Source: Charina bottae
Taxonomy: Eukaryota > Chordata > Lepidosauria > Squamata > Charinaidae
Reading direction: 5' to 3'
Length of the DNA stretch: 64,000 nt
NCBI GenBank assembly: GCA_023362775.1
Contig: JALMGJ010000003.1
Span: forward strand, 79,835,355 to 79,899,354
Made by a program: the position numbers and the translations under genes. Positions 1-10,100 of the stretch are shown here, piece by piece (positions within the stretch are counted from its first letter, which is position 1; the number at the start of each line of letters is the position of its first letter). The notes below the pieces were generated by a model that saw only the letters and a program-made list of their open reading frames with translations, ran no database searches and was not told where the DNA came from.

Positions 1-75
1 GAAAAGGATAACACTGCCATACATCAGAAACATCTCAGAAACAACCAACAGACTATTACAACCACATGGCATCAC

Positions 76-351
76 TGAATGTGGTGGATTTCGGCGGTTC
101 CGCTGGTTCTCAGGAAGGAGGGAGCATATCCCAAGGAGGTGGAAGAGATAAGCAGACGCACAGTCCAGGGAGAAATGGTGGGGAAATGAATAGGTTCAGG
201 ATAGCCCCGCCCTAGAGTCTACCAGGTTATTGCCCCTTAGGTTAGTTATAGTACCTTTAGTCTGACAAGATTCTGTCTGTACAGTGTGAGCAAATAAAGA
301 ACTGGAGTTTGAATGAACTGACTCTTCATTGTTCTTGGGCTGGGCCTGACA
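76..351 (+). mobile_element. Possible solo LTR inserted in the PLE
   Basis: This 276-bp block interrupts PLE sequence that is continuous in the right arm (minus strand near 1140) and at 51960. It begins TGAATG, ends CTGACA, and has an AATAAA signal at 293-298 about 50 bases before its end, which fits a short retroviral or gypsy-type LTR. No internal retroelement sequence is present, so it would be a solo LTR. I could not define a clean 4-6 bp target duplication. An unrelated insertion with chance TG...CA ends remains possible. Confidence 0.35.
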
Positions 352-459
352 TTGTAGCATGCAAACCAACTAAAGCCCTCCAAAACATCTTAAGCAAACC
401 AAAAGACCCAGTAGCCCAAGAAGGAAAAACAGGAGTCATCTACAACCTACAGTGTAAGG

Positions 460-730
460 CAGAGCTTTCCAAACTGTGTGTCGTGACACAAAAGTGTGTT
501 GCCACACACAGTCTGGTGTGTCGCCACACAACCCGGAAGAGCTGATCATCATCAGCGCTTCCGGGTTTTCCCGCGGCGACACACCAACCGCGGTGCGCAA
601 AAACCCGAAAGCAGCAGCAGCGCTTCCGGGTTTTTGCGCGCTGCTGCAACGGCGGCACTTCCGGGTTTTCCCGCGGTGACACACCAACAGTGGTTGGTGT
701 GTTGCCGTGGGAAAACTTTGGAAAGCCCTG
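460..730. mobile_element. GC-rich hAT-like MITE
   Basis: A 271-bp non-coding element sits between perfect 8-bp repeats gtgtaagg (452-459 and 731-738). Its ends are inverted: cagagctttccaaa on the left and the complement of cagggctttccaaa on the right. Eight-base target duplications and CAG...CTG ends are hallmarks of hAT transposons. The interior is CpG-rich and holds three copies of a cttccgggtttt...cgcg motif (about 569, 625 and 658) plus a short palindrome around the first. There is no transposase, so it must have been moved in trans. The uninterrupted target is visible at 52060 and, inverted, at 1025-1045. A related copy lies at 47944-48197. Confidence 0.8.
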
Positions 731-1600
731 GTGTAAGGACTGTAACAGCCACTATGTAGGACAGACAGGCAGAAGACTAGCAGAGTGCATGCATGAACAC
801 CAACTAGCAGTCAGAAGACACAATGAAAACTCCTTATCCTGATTCCCTAGAATTCTTGGATTTAGCTTGGTCTAGGAGGCTCACAGTTTCCCAGTTGAAA
901 CTATGGTGGAGTCTGTTTATCTGTTGTGAGATTAAGGAGTTTTCATTGTGTCTTCTGACTGCTAGTTGGTGTTCATGCATGCACTCTGCTAGTCTTCTGC
1001 CTGTCTGTCCTACATAGTGGCTGTTACAGTCCTTACACTGTAGGTTGTAGATGACTCCTGTTTTTTTCTTCTTGGGCTACTGGGTCTTTTGGTTTACATA
1101 ATATATTTGGGGGGGCTTTAGTTCATTTGTGTGCTACGGTGATGCCATGTGGTTGTAATAGTCTGTTGGTTGTTTCTGAGATGTTTCTGATGTGTGGCAG
1201 TGTTATCCTTTTCATAGCTTGTGTTGGTTTGCTATAGCAGGTCAATAGACACATAGAGATAAACCACATCTACACACCATTCAAAAGAGACAATAAAAAA
1301 CCTAGGAAGGAAACAAAAGCCACAACACATCATGTCCAGCAGCCAACACCCAGAAAAGCAGGGATTAACAGCAGGCTCAAGCAGAAAACAATACCCTAAT
1401 CAAGAAACTAGCAAGGAGAAAACCACACCCCCACCAGCACTGGCAGGGCAAGCTACTATATATAAACAGGGAGCAAACGCCACACTCACTCGCACTGATG
1501 ATGTTACCTAGTTGGGTAAAGAAACATCTGCAAGCAAACAACCAAGCTCAGAGATCAACAAGGACTCCACAGGACAAGATTGCCCTGCCCAAAATCACTC

Positions 1601-3685
1601 CCTAACATATATCTAAAAATTCAAGTCATCAAATACAGGAAGAGACCTTACTGTCCTCAGTATTCATTGTGGATTCTAGCAAGCAGCAAATCTACCAAGA
1701 TCATCTATATTTCCATTAGCCTAAATGTGTGATAATTACTATTTCATTGTAGCTTGTTCTACAGTATACTGTTTACAAGTACCTGCATTTACAGTTGCTT
1801 TCTGCTACAAGGTTGCTATTTTTTTGGCTAATTGATTTAATGGGAACATGGATGATCTTAATCTTGCAGAGGTCTGCATTTTTAGTGCAGTTCATGCTGG
1901 CATAGAGTTCAGAGAATATCAGAATGATCTGGGAACACTACTGTAATACCACTCTCTATATGCGGCAAGGTGAATTTGGAATGAAATTTTGTCAATTTGC
2001 ACATTTTTAGTAGTAGCCAAATGGATACTTATGCAATTTAATTGTTCTGTTATATTTGAAATGTATATAACTCAGTATAGGGATATATACTTTCAAACTA
2101 CCCTCAAACTCCTTCAAATGAGCCAAAATACTAAGTTTAATGTATCTTGGTTATTGCTGTTGTTGTTCCTTCTGAAAATAATTGTGATAAAGAAGTTTTA
2201 AAGGATCACATCAACCAATGGTTCTATTTCACAAAAGTAGTAAATATAAACTGAAAATAAAAGATGCCAGGGCAGAAAAATTGGGTAATGAATTGCTTTT
2301 CCTTGATTCTCTGAGCGCCAGTGCCAAGCTAACAAGTATGTTTGAAAAATGAACACAGGGATGGGAGAAGAGCTATTTCTTTGTAATGTGATGAGACAGC
2401 AAAACAAAATGAAGGTTTCACAAGTCTTGATCATTTGATTCTTGTTTTTGACACCTCATTTGTCAGGCTCAGCATCAAAGACTTAATAACTTACCATGTA
2501 AAGATTTTTGTCAAGTAAGAGGGAAATAAGAATTAGAGTTACTATTTAAATTACTTGTACATATTTTCCACTGAAAAGAATGCATCCCTGTTGATGTATT
2601 AAAAAAAGTCCAAAACACAATAATTCATACTACCAAAAGTAAAGTTTAATTGACTGTGCTTACATCTTTATATACACATTTTCCTGCTAAAATGTGTCTG
2701 CACAGAAGTGTTCTGTGTGTGTATGTGTGTTTGCAAGGGTTCAGTGAAATAACTGGACAGCTTTTATCTCAGTGGTAACTCTGCTTGCTGTTAGAATTTA
2801 TGCATATGGTGGAATTATTTCACTGTGTGGACCCCCTTTCTTTTGCCTTTCTTGGGGAAAAAAGTGAACCAATTGAAGTAACTGCGTAGCCAGATGGAAA
2901 ATTTAGTGCATACAATTTAATATTAATATATTTGCTTTAATTTGGGCAATCATTATATAAGACATATGGTCACATTGAAGGAAAAGGAAATGAAAACTTG
3001 TGGAATCTCACGTAAGCTACAGACCAGCAACTCTGTCCCTGTGATTACCTTGACATAGATGATGTAAAATTAAAATAAAATACAAATTAAATGAACCAAA
3101 TCTTGTGAGATCATTGTGATAAAAGTGGAAAGGTATTAACTGCATTAGGAACAATGATATTGCCTCTATTTTTGTGACTGAATTAAATTACATCATATTT
3201 AGATTTTGCCTTGGCCCTGCTCATGTTTAGGAGTGTGCCCCTATCATGCCACTCCAACAATATTTCAGATTCCCATGTAAAAATTCTTATGAGACTTCAA
3301 GTGCGAATGGCAAAATCTCACAAGATTTGGTAATCTTGAAAAAAATTAGTTAAATATTGGTTCCCATACTATGATGCCACAACAGGATGTTCCTGCAAGG
3401 CCTTCATATACTATCAGTGATCTCTGGATCACACATTGGGAATTAGTGGTTTACTAATTTTTACAGGAATTTGGCATATACTGCATAAAGGAAAACTACA
3501 TTGTCCAATGGAATCAATAGTTTAATATAAACAAAAACGCAGAATGTCAGACACAGCTGCCAAGGAAGCTCTAGCTCAGGGATATCCAACCCTTTTCAGG
3601 ATGAGGGGTATCTAGACTTTTGGTGCCACACCAGAGGCATACTCCAAAACTTGGACAGGGACAGTGCAAAACCTAAATTTGTCTT
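1601..3685. other. No gene or clear repeat recognised
   Basis: AT-rich sequence with short open frames only. Near 3579 a cagggatatccaaccc stretch resembles a hAT-type terminus, but no partner end was found. Nothing else is supportable. Confidence 0.6.
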
Positions 3686-3697
3686 AATTAATATGTA

Positions 3698-3983
3698 AGG
3701 TAAAGGTTCCCCCCGCACATTTGTGTAGTCGTGTCTGACTCTTGTCTGAAGACACTTCCGCGGTCATGTGGCCGGCATGACACACACGGAATGCTGTTAC
3801 CTTCCCACCGAAGTGGTACCTATTTATCTACTTGCATTTGCATGCTTTCGAATTGCTAGGTTGGCAAGAGCTGGGGCTAGTGCGGGAGCTCACTCCGTCA
3901 CACGGGGCTAGGGACTCGAACCTCCGAACTTGTGACCTTCTGATCGACAAGCCTGGCGTCTTACCCGCTGAGCCACCATGCCC
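3698..3983 (-). mobile_element. tRNA-derived SINE with BovB-like tail, full length
   Basis: Flanked by perfect 12-bp direct repeats aattaatatgta (3686-3697 and 3984-3995). On the minus strand it starts gggcatggtggctcagcggg, with a polymerase III A box (TGGCTCAGCGG) and a B box (GGTTCGAGTCC) in the head. It then has the body found at 6027 and 22316 and a 3' tail ending in a pyrimidine/purine aacctttacctt run. The segment just before the tail (agacacgactacaca-type) resembles the end of BovB, the likely supplier of reverse transcriptase. Part of the usual segment before the tail is deleted here. It is non-coding. Confidence 0.88.
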
Positions 3984-3995
3984 AATTAATATGTA

Positions 3996-5585
3996 GACAA
4001 TATTATTATTCCCAACATAGTTGATACATTTTAATTGAGCAACACACTGGGAGGAGTTCAAGTGCCCCACTTAAGGCTTTCAGAGCTATGTGTAAACTCC
4101 ATCTTCATGAAGGACATTCATGGTTTAAATAAAAGAAGTCCATCTTGGAAGAGGGTAAGCCAGAAGACACATTTTATGTCCTTGTTGCTTCAGATTTAGG
4201 GAATAATAAATGTGAGTATCAGCATCATCTTTGATCCAAAACCAATCTCATGGAGCAGACTGGCAACTAGGGAAATATATTGCTTACATATTGTTACAGC
4301 TCTGATTTTGCTCTGTGTTACAGTTCCATCAAAGCTACTCTTACTAAAAAGAGGTGTTTTACCTCTTTAAAGACAGCTCATCATATGCCGAAGGATTCAT
4401 TTTTATACTCATGTGACTGACTGTATGTATAAGCTTAAGGCCAGCTTAATCAATCAGAGAAAGATAAAAATTTGTCAACCAATGAAACATCATTGGAAGA
4501 TTTCTTTACTACACCAGCAATGACAGATGGTGTTCCCATCCGCAGCATCTGATGCAAATATTTTAATATACGCTGCCCTTGTGATCCACACCCGCTCTTT
4601 TAGATCTCAGAAGAGCTACTTAAAATATCTCCTTTTCCTCCTGATTACAATAATAAAGATTTAATTTAAAAATCAAAGGGATTTTTTTGAAAGATCAGAA
4701 AACAATTGATTATCTCATTAAACATCTGCCTGTAAAGGAATTAAATTTTAATCTCTTCATTTGGAGCAGTTTATATGGCCTTTCCGAATTTGCTACAGGC
4801 AGACATATGACATAACATAAAATAGGATAGCTTATGTATTATTATAGCTCCATTGTTTTCCCTGTTTGATTGAGGACAAGTCTGCCACCATGAATTACAT
4901 TTTCATTTTATTTCTGTCCAAGTTGAAAACACAGCCATGACATGGATGCTCAGCATTTATTTTCACAATTACTGTATAACTTTTGAAACAGGATTGAACT
5001 AGAAACAGCATAAACATCTAACCTATTATTTTTAAAGGTTAGAAAACAGATCTATAAAAATCATAGTACTGCTCTAATATGTATTCTTCAATCCATGAAA
5101 CTCAAATACATAATAAGACCTCAGGCAATAATGTCAGTAAGGAACTAGAAAAATGAAGTGCGATTTTTTTACAACCAGATACAGCAAAGTTCATAATCTT
5201 GGCCAACAGAATTTTTTTCTAACTCACTTTATAATGTAAAAAGATTGACTACCCTAAACATATTTATTTGAAAGTATACCTGATTGATGGAAATAAATCT
5301 TACTTCCATTTATTAAAAGTATGAGCACAGGTGATCTCAAATCATTTGAGAAAAGTATTCCCATAATTTGCAGAATCATAACTTGGCATTATAAATCCTT
5401 TCCTGTTGGATGCAATAAAAAAAGTGATGGGGAATCATCATCAATATCCCTACTTTCTTTCCTCGTTGAAGTGAAATGACAAGGCTTGAAGCAGTTTCTG
5501 CACATGAAACTGGAGGTGCTAATTTTTCTTCTCCCATACAATTACCCCAATACTTCTTCAAAAGAGAGCTCAGGTTAGAAGGGAA
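3996..5585. other. No gene or clear repeat recognised
   Basis: About 1.6 kb of AT-rich sequence. The only frames are short, and I recognise no transposon motif, splice-bounded exon or structured RNA. Confidence 0.6.
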
Positions 5586-5589
5586 GGGG

Positions 5590-5760
5590 AAGAATTTTTA
5601 TTTATTATTTATTTATTTTGAAGATTTATATAGTCCTCCAACTCACATAATTGTGACTCTTGGTGGTGTATGTTAATCCCAAAATAAAATTGCAAATAAA
5701 AAACATACAGTATCAACAAAAAATGAAATCCATATAGCAACATATGAACAATATACAGCA
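5590..5760 (-). mobile_element. Decayed L2-type LINE 3' end
   Basis: A degenerate ttta run at 5597-5622 is followed by tatatagtcctccaactcac...gactcttggtggtg. This corresponds to the inverted 3' hairpin of the L2-type elements elsewhere in the window (compare 41890-41990). Heavy divergence suggests an old copy. Assignment rests on short matches. Confidence 0.5.
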
Positions 5761-6026
5761 GGGCTCACCAATCATACACTATCTCTCTCAGAAGACAGGC
5801 TCATCTATCATCCTAGTCCCACGTCCTTCCATATTTTTGGAAGTTGTTCGTCATTGTTTTCCCCCCTTCTCTTCCTCCCTCTTCTTCTTGACCTCCCAGT
5901 CTAGCCTTGTAGCTTTCCCATTTGTAGAAATAAAAATATTCCACAAAGGAAACTACCCTAGAAAACGCTGTGGGTTACAGACTTCCCATATTTTTGGAAG
6001 TCAATTACATGCAGGTATCCATTATT

Positions 6027-6369
6027 ATTAAGGGGCATGATGGCTCAGCGGGTAAGATGCCAGGCTTGTCGATCGGAAGATCGCAAGTTCGGAGATTCGA
6101 ATCCCTAGCCCTGCGTGATGGAGTGAGCTCCCGCACTAGCTCCAGCTCTTGCCAACCTAGCAATTTGAAAGCATGCAAATGCAAGTAGATAAATAAGTAC
6201 CACTTCGGTGGGTAGATAACAGCGTTCCGTGCGCGTCATGTGGCCACATGACCATGGAAGCGTCTTCAGACAATGCTGGCTCTGCAGCTAACAAACGGAG
6301 ATGAGCACCGGCCCCTAGAGTCGGACACAACTGCACAACTGTGCGGGGGGAACCTTTCCCTTTACCTTT
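6027..6369 (+). mobile_element. tRNA-derived SINE with BovB-like tail, full length
   Basis: Bounded by tatccattatt at 6016-6026 and 6370-6380. The head has an A box TGGCTCAGCGG (6041-6051) and a B box ATTCGAATCC (6095-6104), so it is a polymerase III-type retroposon. The middle contains the motif gcatgcaaatgcaagtagat, shared by all copies. The 3' part reads cctagagtcggacacaactg, close to the end of BovB LINEs, followed by a cttt-rich tail. It is the best complete copy here of the ggggcatgatggctcag family. I am unsure of its database name. It encodes nothing. Confidence 0.92.
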
Positions 6370-6838
6370 TATCCATTATTCAAGGAATGAAATTTGAAAG
6401 CTAACATCCATAAATTTGGAATAGAAAAGAACATTCCAATATTTTCACACTCAACATTCACCTCCTGTCTTAAGTATCATAAACTGCAACAAGTAAAGTC
6501 CAACTTTAATACTGCCATTATAGGACATACTCTAGAGTGACATTATCAGTGTTCCTCCAGGTGAAGGAAAGACAACAAAAGACAGGAATGGAATGCCATG
6601 GCTAATTGGTTCTCTACTAGCTTTTACCAATCACATTAAATTATTATTTTGTCAGATTCCATTAAGCTCTTAGATAAAAGAAGAAGAGTATAACATTATA
6701 TGCAAAATACTGAAATAACATAAAAACTTAATTATCTTCACAATTGGTCGGTATTCATTTAATTGGATAAGGAATGCATACCTGTCTAGTGGGAGCTCTA
6801 GCTTGTGGCAGATGTAATATACCAAAGGAGGTTATCGA

Positions 6839-6840
<2 letters not shown>

Positions 6841-6873
<33 letters not shown>

Positions 6874-6892
6874 ATTATTATTATTATTATTT
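6841..6892. repeat. (ATT)n microsatellite
   Basis: About 17 units of att/tta with one ttaatt interruption. It lies just 5' of the R4-type LINE fragment. Confidence 0.95.
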
Positions 6893-7052
6893 TCTATCAA
6901 AGAATATCAAAATGTAATAAAAATATGAACAGAATGCTGGCAAGGAAAAGCATTACATGGTCAATTTCAACAAAACATTGAAGGTAAAGTGGATAAAGAT
7001 AAAACCTGGCAATGGCTTACAACTAGAACATTAAAAAAAAGAAACTGAAGGC

Positions 7053-7295
7053 TTGATTTTGGCTGCTCAAGAGCAAGCTATTCAAACTAATGCAATCAAG
7101 GCCAGAATTGAAAAATCATCAAATGATTCAAAGTGCAAATTGTGCAAAGAAGCAGATAAAACAGTAGATCATATACTCAGCTTGTGCAAGAAGATAGCAC
7201 AAACTGACTATAAACAACGACATAACACAGTTGCCAAAATGATTCACTGGAACATCTGTAAACATTTTCATCTGCCAGTAATGAAAAATTGGTGA
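7053..7295 (+). pseudogene. R4-type LINE ORF fragment with CCHC-like motif
   Basis: This 80-residue open frame carries a C-x2-C-x8-H-x4-C motif followed by conserved R4-clade sequence. It would be the segment between the reverse transcriptase and the nuclease. A stop after MKNW and a frame change separate it from the nuclease part downstream. There is no promoter or host context, so I treat it as a relic of the LINE rather than a gene. Confidence 0.7.
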
Positions 7296-7405
7296 GAACA
7301 TACAGTATAGTTGAAAAAGTAGTCAAAAATGAGCAGGTTAAAATACCATGGGATTTCTGAATATAAACTGATAAAGTTCTGGCACATAACACACCAGATT
7401 TAACT

Positions 7406-7705
7406 GTGGATGAAAAGAAGAAAGTGTGTATAATTGTTGTGGCAATACCAGGGATAAGTAGAATAGAAGACAAAGAATTGGAGAAGATCACAAAGTATCA
7501 AGATCTGAAAATCAAACTTGAAAGATTATGGCATAAACCGGCTGTTTTGGTCCCAGTGATTATTGGCACACTGGGTGCCATACCAAAAAACCTTGGACAG
7601 CACTTAGAAAAACTGCACATTGACAAAATTTCCATCTGTCAATTACAAAAGGCCACACTGCTTGGATCCGCACATATACTGTGCCGATACATTATGACTT
7701 CCTAG
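7406..7705 (+). pseudogene. R4-type restriction-like endonuclease remnant
   Basis: A 99-residue frame holding the C-terminal half of the R4-type nuclease domain (ELEKITKYQDLKIKLERLW, VPVIIGTLGAI, LLGSAHIL). The upstream PDLTV half of the active site is in the adjoining sequence at about 7391-7405. The expected catalytic Asp in the VAIP motif is Val, so even a repaired frame would probably lack cleavage activity. Truncated and non-functional. Confidence 0.7.
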
Positions 7706-7785
7706 GTTCTTGGGAAGAACTCCTTGTGAATGAAGGCCAACACCAGCTAAAGAACTGGCAGCTGTGATTTCATGTTGTTGAATAT

Positions 7786-7793
7786 ATAATAAT

Positions 7794-7830
<37 letters not shown>

Positions 7831-7832
7831 GC
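7786..7832. repeat. (AAC)n microsatellite, LINE tail
   Basis: ataataacaacaac... followed by a gcaac variant. It directly follows the R4-type LINE and is probably the expanded 3' tail of that insertion. Confidence 0.9.
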
Positions 7833-8208
7833 AACGATTAGACCATTGGTATTGAAGCTAAGCAAGCTGGGAATCAGTGATGTCTATTCTTAACCATTAT
7901 TTTTTAGCAGGAAGGAAAATGAACTACATGAAAAGTAAATACTCCTATAAAGAAGGAGAAAACAAAGCCATATAATGGACAATTTGCAAAAATGTAAAAA
8001 ACATTGTCTTTTTCCATGTAGGGCTGTAATGTGTATTGGATGATCCTAAGCATTGTTTTGCTAGCATGTGAAATTAATAATACTGTATTATATGCACACT
8101 CTGTTAAATCTCCTTTTTTTGGTACTGGAATGTAGATTGACCTCTTCCATTCTGTTGGCTACTCTGTTTTTCTCAAGATTTGTTGGCATAGCTTAGCTAG
8201 CCCTTTAC

Positions 8209-8445
8209 TCATTCTTCTTCTGTTGCTTGCCATATTTCTATGGGTATTCCATCAGTTCCTGTAGACTTCTGACTTGGTAAGGACTGGAGTGCTGATCTAA
8301 TTTCATCTTCTAGTACTAGAGGTTCTTGTAAGTAGGGTATATCTTCAAAGCTATCTTGGATATTGACATCTCTACTGTACAGTAGTTCAGTATACTTTGA
8401 ATCGGTTACCAATGTCCATTGGCATCCTTTAGCATACCAATTCAA
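8209..8445 (-). pseudogene. RTE LINE, start of reverse transcriptase (relic)
   Basis: A 78-residue minus-strand frame containing LVLEDEIRSALQSLPSQKSTGTDGIPIEIWQ. This matches the N-terminal RT motif of RTE elements (KA.G.DGIP-type). It adjoins, in another frame, the EFQRAARRDKK block at 8442-8645. Stops and frame changes make it non-functional. Confidence 0.72.
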
Positions 8446-8645
8446 GGTAGAAACCTCCTTCTGAGTTCAGAGATCTTTTGAAATATTTTCCTTGTTTTTC
8501 CATGTCTGTTTTCATCTTCAATGTCTATACAAAAGTTGTTATAATACTGCTTTTTGTCTCTTCTAGCAGCTCTCTGAAACTCTGTTAATTTCCTTTCTGA
8601 GATTTTTGTCTTTCTTGGCTTTGACTTCTCTTTTCTTCTTGGCAA
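8442..8645 (-). pseudogene. RTE LINE linker between endonuclease and RT (relic)
   Basis: A 67-residue frame: a basic lysine-rich stretch, then EFQRAARRDKKQYYNNFCIDIEDENRHGKTRKIFQKI. This is recognisable as the conserved linker of BovB/RTE ORF2 (RIARRDKK..., GKTR.LFKKI). It has no independent function. Confidence 0.75.
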
Positions 8646-9541
8646 TTTCCATGGTTAGTTCTGACATTGTTTGCTTTCTTCTCTTTCTTCATTTTTGTCT
8701 CTTTTCAAATTCACCCTTAACAAGTTCTTTAAGTTCATTCCATAATTCCTATAGTTCTCTATCAATGAGGTTTAGGACTTCAAAGTGATTCCTGATGTTC
8801 TTGAAAATGGTGGGTATATGTTCAAGGTCATATTGTGGAATCTGGTAGGCTTTCTTCTGCTTTAGCTTAACTTGGAACTTGCACATGAGCAGTTTATGAT
8901 CTGTTCCACAGTCAGCCCTTGGCCACGTCTTTGCTGTTATACCTGAGCTCTTCCACCTCCTTTTAGCAATAATATAGTCAATTTGATTTCTATATACTCC
9001 ATTTGGTGATGTTCAAGTATATAAGTATTGTTTTAGTTGTTTGGAGAAAGTGAAGAAGAAATCATAGGAGTGATATAAATGGATAAGTCAGCCTCCTGCT
9101 TCATTTCAGTTTCTTAAGCCATACAATCCAACTGCATTTTCCTCTTTCATGTTTCCCACTTTGGCATTCCAGCCTCCAAACATAGGCAGCACATCTCGTT
9201 TGCACGTTCTGTCAATTTCAAATTGAACTTGATCATAAAACCCATCAGCCTCCTTTTCTTCTGCTTCAGTGGTTGGACCATAAAATTAAATTATTGTCAA
9301 ATTAAAGGATTGTCCACAAAGTCTAATCAATATTATTCAGTCATTGATAGCCAAATACTGTAGCCAGATACTGTTCTTTTTATACCGTTCCTAACTATAA
9401 AAGCAATGCCTTTCCTTCTTTGTTTTTCATGTCCTGAGTAATAAACAGTGTGATCTTCTGACTGAAAGTGTCCAATCACAGTGCATCTCAATTTGCTGAA
9501 GCCTAAGATGTCAATTTGTATTCATTTCGTCATTCACTGTG

Positions 9542-9616
9542 GAGCCCTTGGTGCTCTCTGAGCACCAAGGACTCCACAGTTCAACCCTGAGCTACATATA
9601 TTTTCTTCTATTGGCA
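9542..9616 (+). mobile_element. 75-bp Penelope-like terminal insertion
   Basis: Exactly bounded by tcattcactgtg at 9530-9541 and 9617-9628. It consists of a short inverted piece (cccttggtgctct) followed by the PLE 3' terminus (agcaccaaggactccacagt ... ttcttctattgg), also seen at 54375-54430. The first part and the start of the second pair as a hairpin. It interrupts the old RTE element and is therefore younger than it. Confidence 0.8.
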
Positions 9617-10100
9617 TCATTCACTGTGTTGAGCTTTCCCGTGTTCATGGTTCTTACGTTCCATGTTCCTACTGTAATTCTATCTTTGCAGCTTCGGATT
9701 TTCTTTTTCCGTATGGCAACATCAGCAGCTACAGTAGATGTCCCAAAGGCTTTAATCTAGCCACATCATAAACACCATTAGTAGTCTAAAAGATCCTCAG
9801 CTCTTCCTCAGTATCAAGTTGAGTGCCATCCAACCTGAGGGGCCCATCATCCGGCACTATATGATCAATCACTTTATATATTCTATCCATGTGGTTTGTT
9901 TGGAAAAAATACAGGAGTGGTTTATCATTGTCTTCTCCACACAGTATGAGTTGATGCCTGTGCCATTATCAGTAAAATTATAATCTGCTCCAGCATCTTC
10001 CTAAATTGCTGCTGCCCAGTATAGGTGCCCACTTGATTTAGCTGGGAAGTTGGGATGATCTTCACACCTTGGGTGGCCCTGCTGGGAATATATACTCCTG

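Larger units (their letters stand above)
1..1600. mobile_element. Folded-back Penelope-like element, interrupted
   Basis: The plus strand reads a PLE coding tail through 1-75, 352-459 and 731-836. It encodes the GIY-YIG endonuclease motifs (YNLQC, then CNSHYVGQTGR), with zinc-type cysteines. From about 838 to 1239 the same sequence runs back on the minus strand, so 1-836 and 838-1239 form a long inverted repeat. From about 1240 the PLE 3' untranslated part follows on the plus strand to about 1590, including ggtgatgatgttacctagtt-like terminal sequence near 1495. Known biology: PLEs encode a reverse transcriptase plus GIY-YIG nuclease and often carry rearranged or inverted ends. The left arm has two later insertions and the right arm has neither. 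The coding parts are broken and non-functional. The 5' end lies at or beyond the window edge. Confidence 0.8.
6905..7785 (+). mobile_element. Dong/R4-clade LINE, 3' part, decayed
   Basis: Plus-strand frames at 7053-7295 and 7406-7705, joined by frameshifts, match the C-terminal region of R4/Dong-type LINEs as I remember them. They show a cysteine-histidine motif CKLCKEADKTVDHILSLC (about 7131-7185), then HNTVAKMIHWNICK, then the restriction-like endonuclease region with a PDLTV core near 7400 and VPVIIGTLGAIPKNL near 7550, ending LLGSAHILCRY. These elements use a sequence-specific restriction-like nuclease rather than an APE nuclease. The residue expected to be the second catalytic aspartate (LIDVAIP-type motif) is valine here (IIVVAIPG, about 7430-7452). 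The 5' part, including the reverse transcriptase, is missing. It ends in an AAC microsatellite. Confidence 0.75.
8100..10100 (-). mobile_element. Old RTE-clade (BovB-like) LINE, antisense
   Basis: Read on the minus strand, the segment gives RTE landmarks in the expected order. These are a 5' leader (10100-9700), the endonuclease start GTWNVRTMNTGKLNTVND (about 9680-9620), FYDQVQFEIDRTCKRDVL...GGWNAKVGN (about 9240-9140), GTDHKLLMCKFQVKLKQKKAY (about 8910-8840), EFQRAARRDKKQYYNN...IEDENRHGKTRKIFQKI (8590-8470), and DSFEDIPYLQEP...GTDGIPIEIWQATEEE (8370-8209). The EN is an APE-type nuclease and the RT follows it. Many stops and frameshifts mark it as ancient. The catalytic RT core is missing. 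A tiny PLE insertion interrupts it at 9542-9616. Confidence 0.8.

Noticed and set aside
436..759. Several frames of 66-87 residues on both strands
   Set aside because: They lie in the GC-rich MITE and its flanks. No independent gene evidence.
3579..3680. Possible hAT terminus (cagggatatccaaccc)
   Set aside because: No matching inverted end or 8-bp duplication was found nearby.
7643..7834. Minus-strand poly-leucine frame resembling a signal peptide
   Set aside because: It is the translated AAC microsatellite at the R4 LINE tail.
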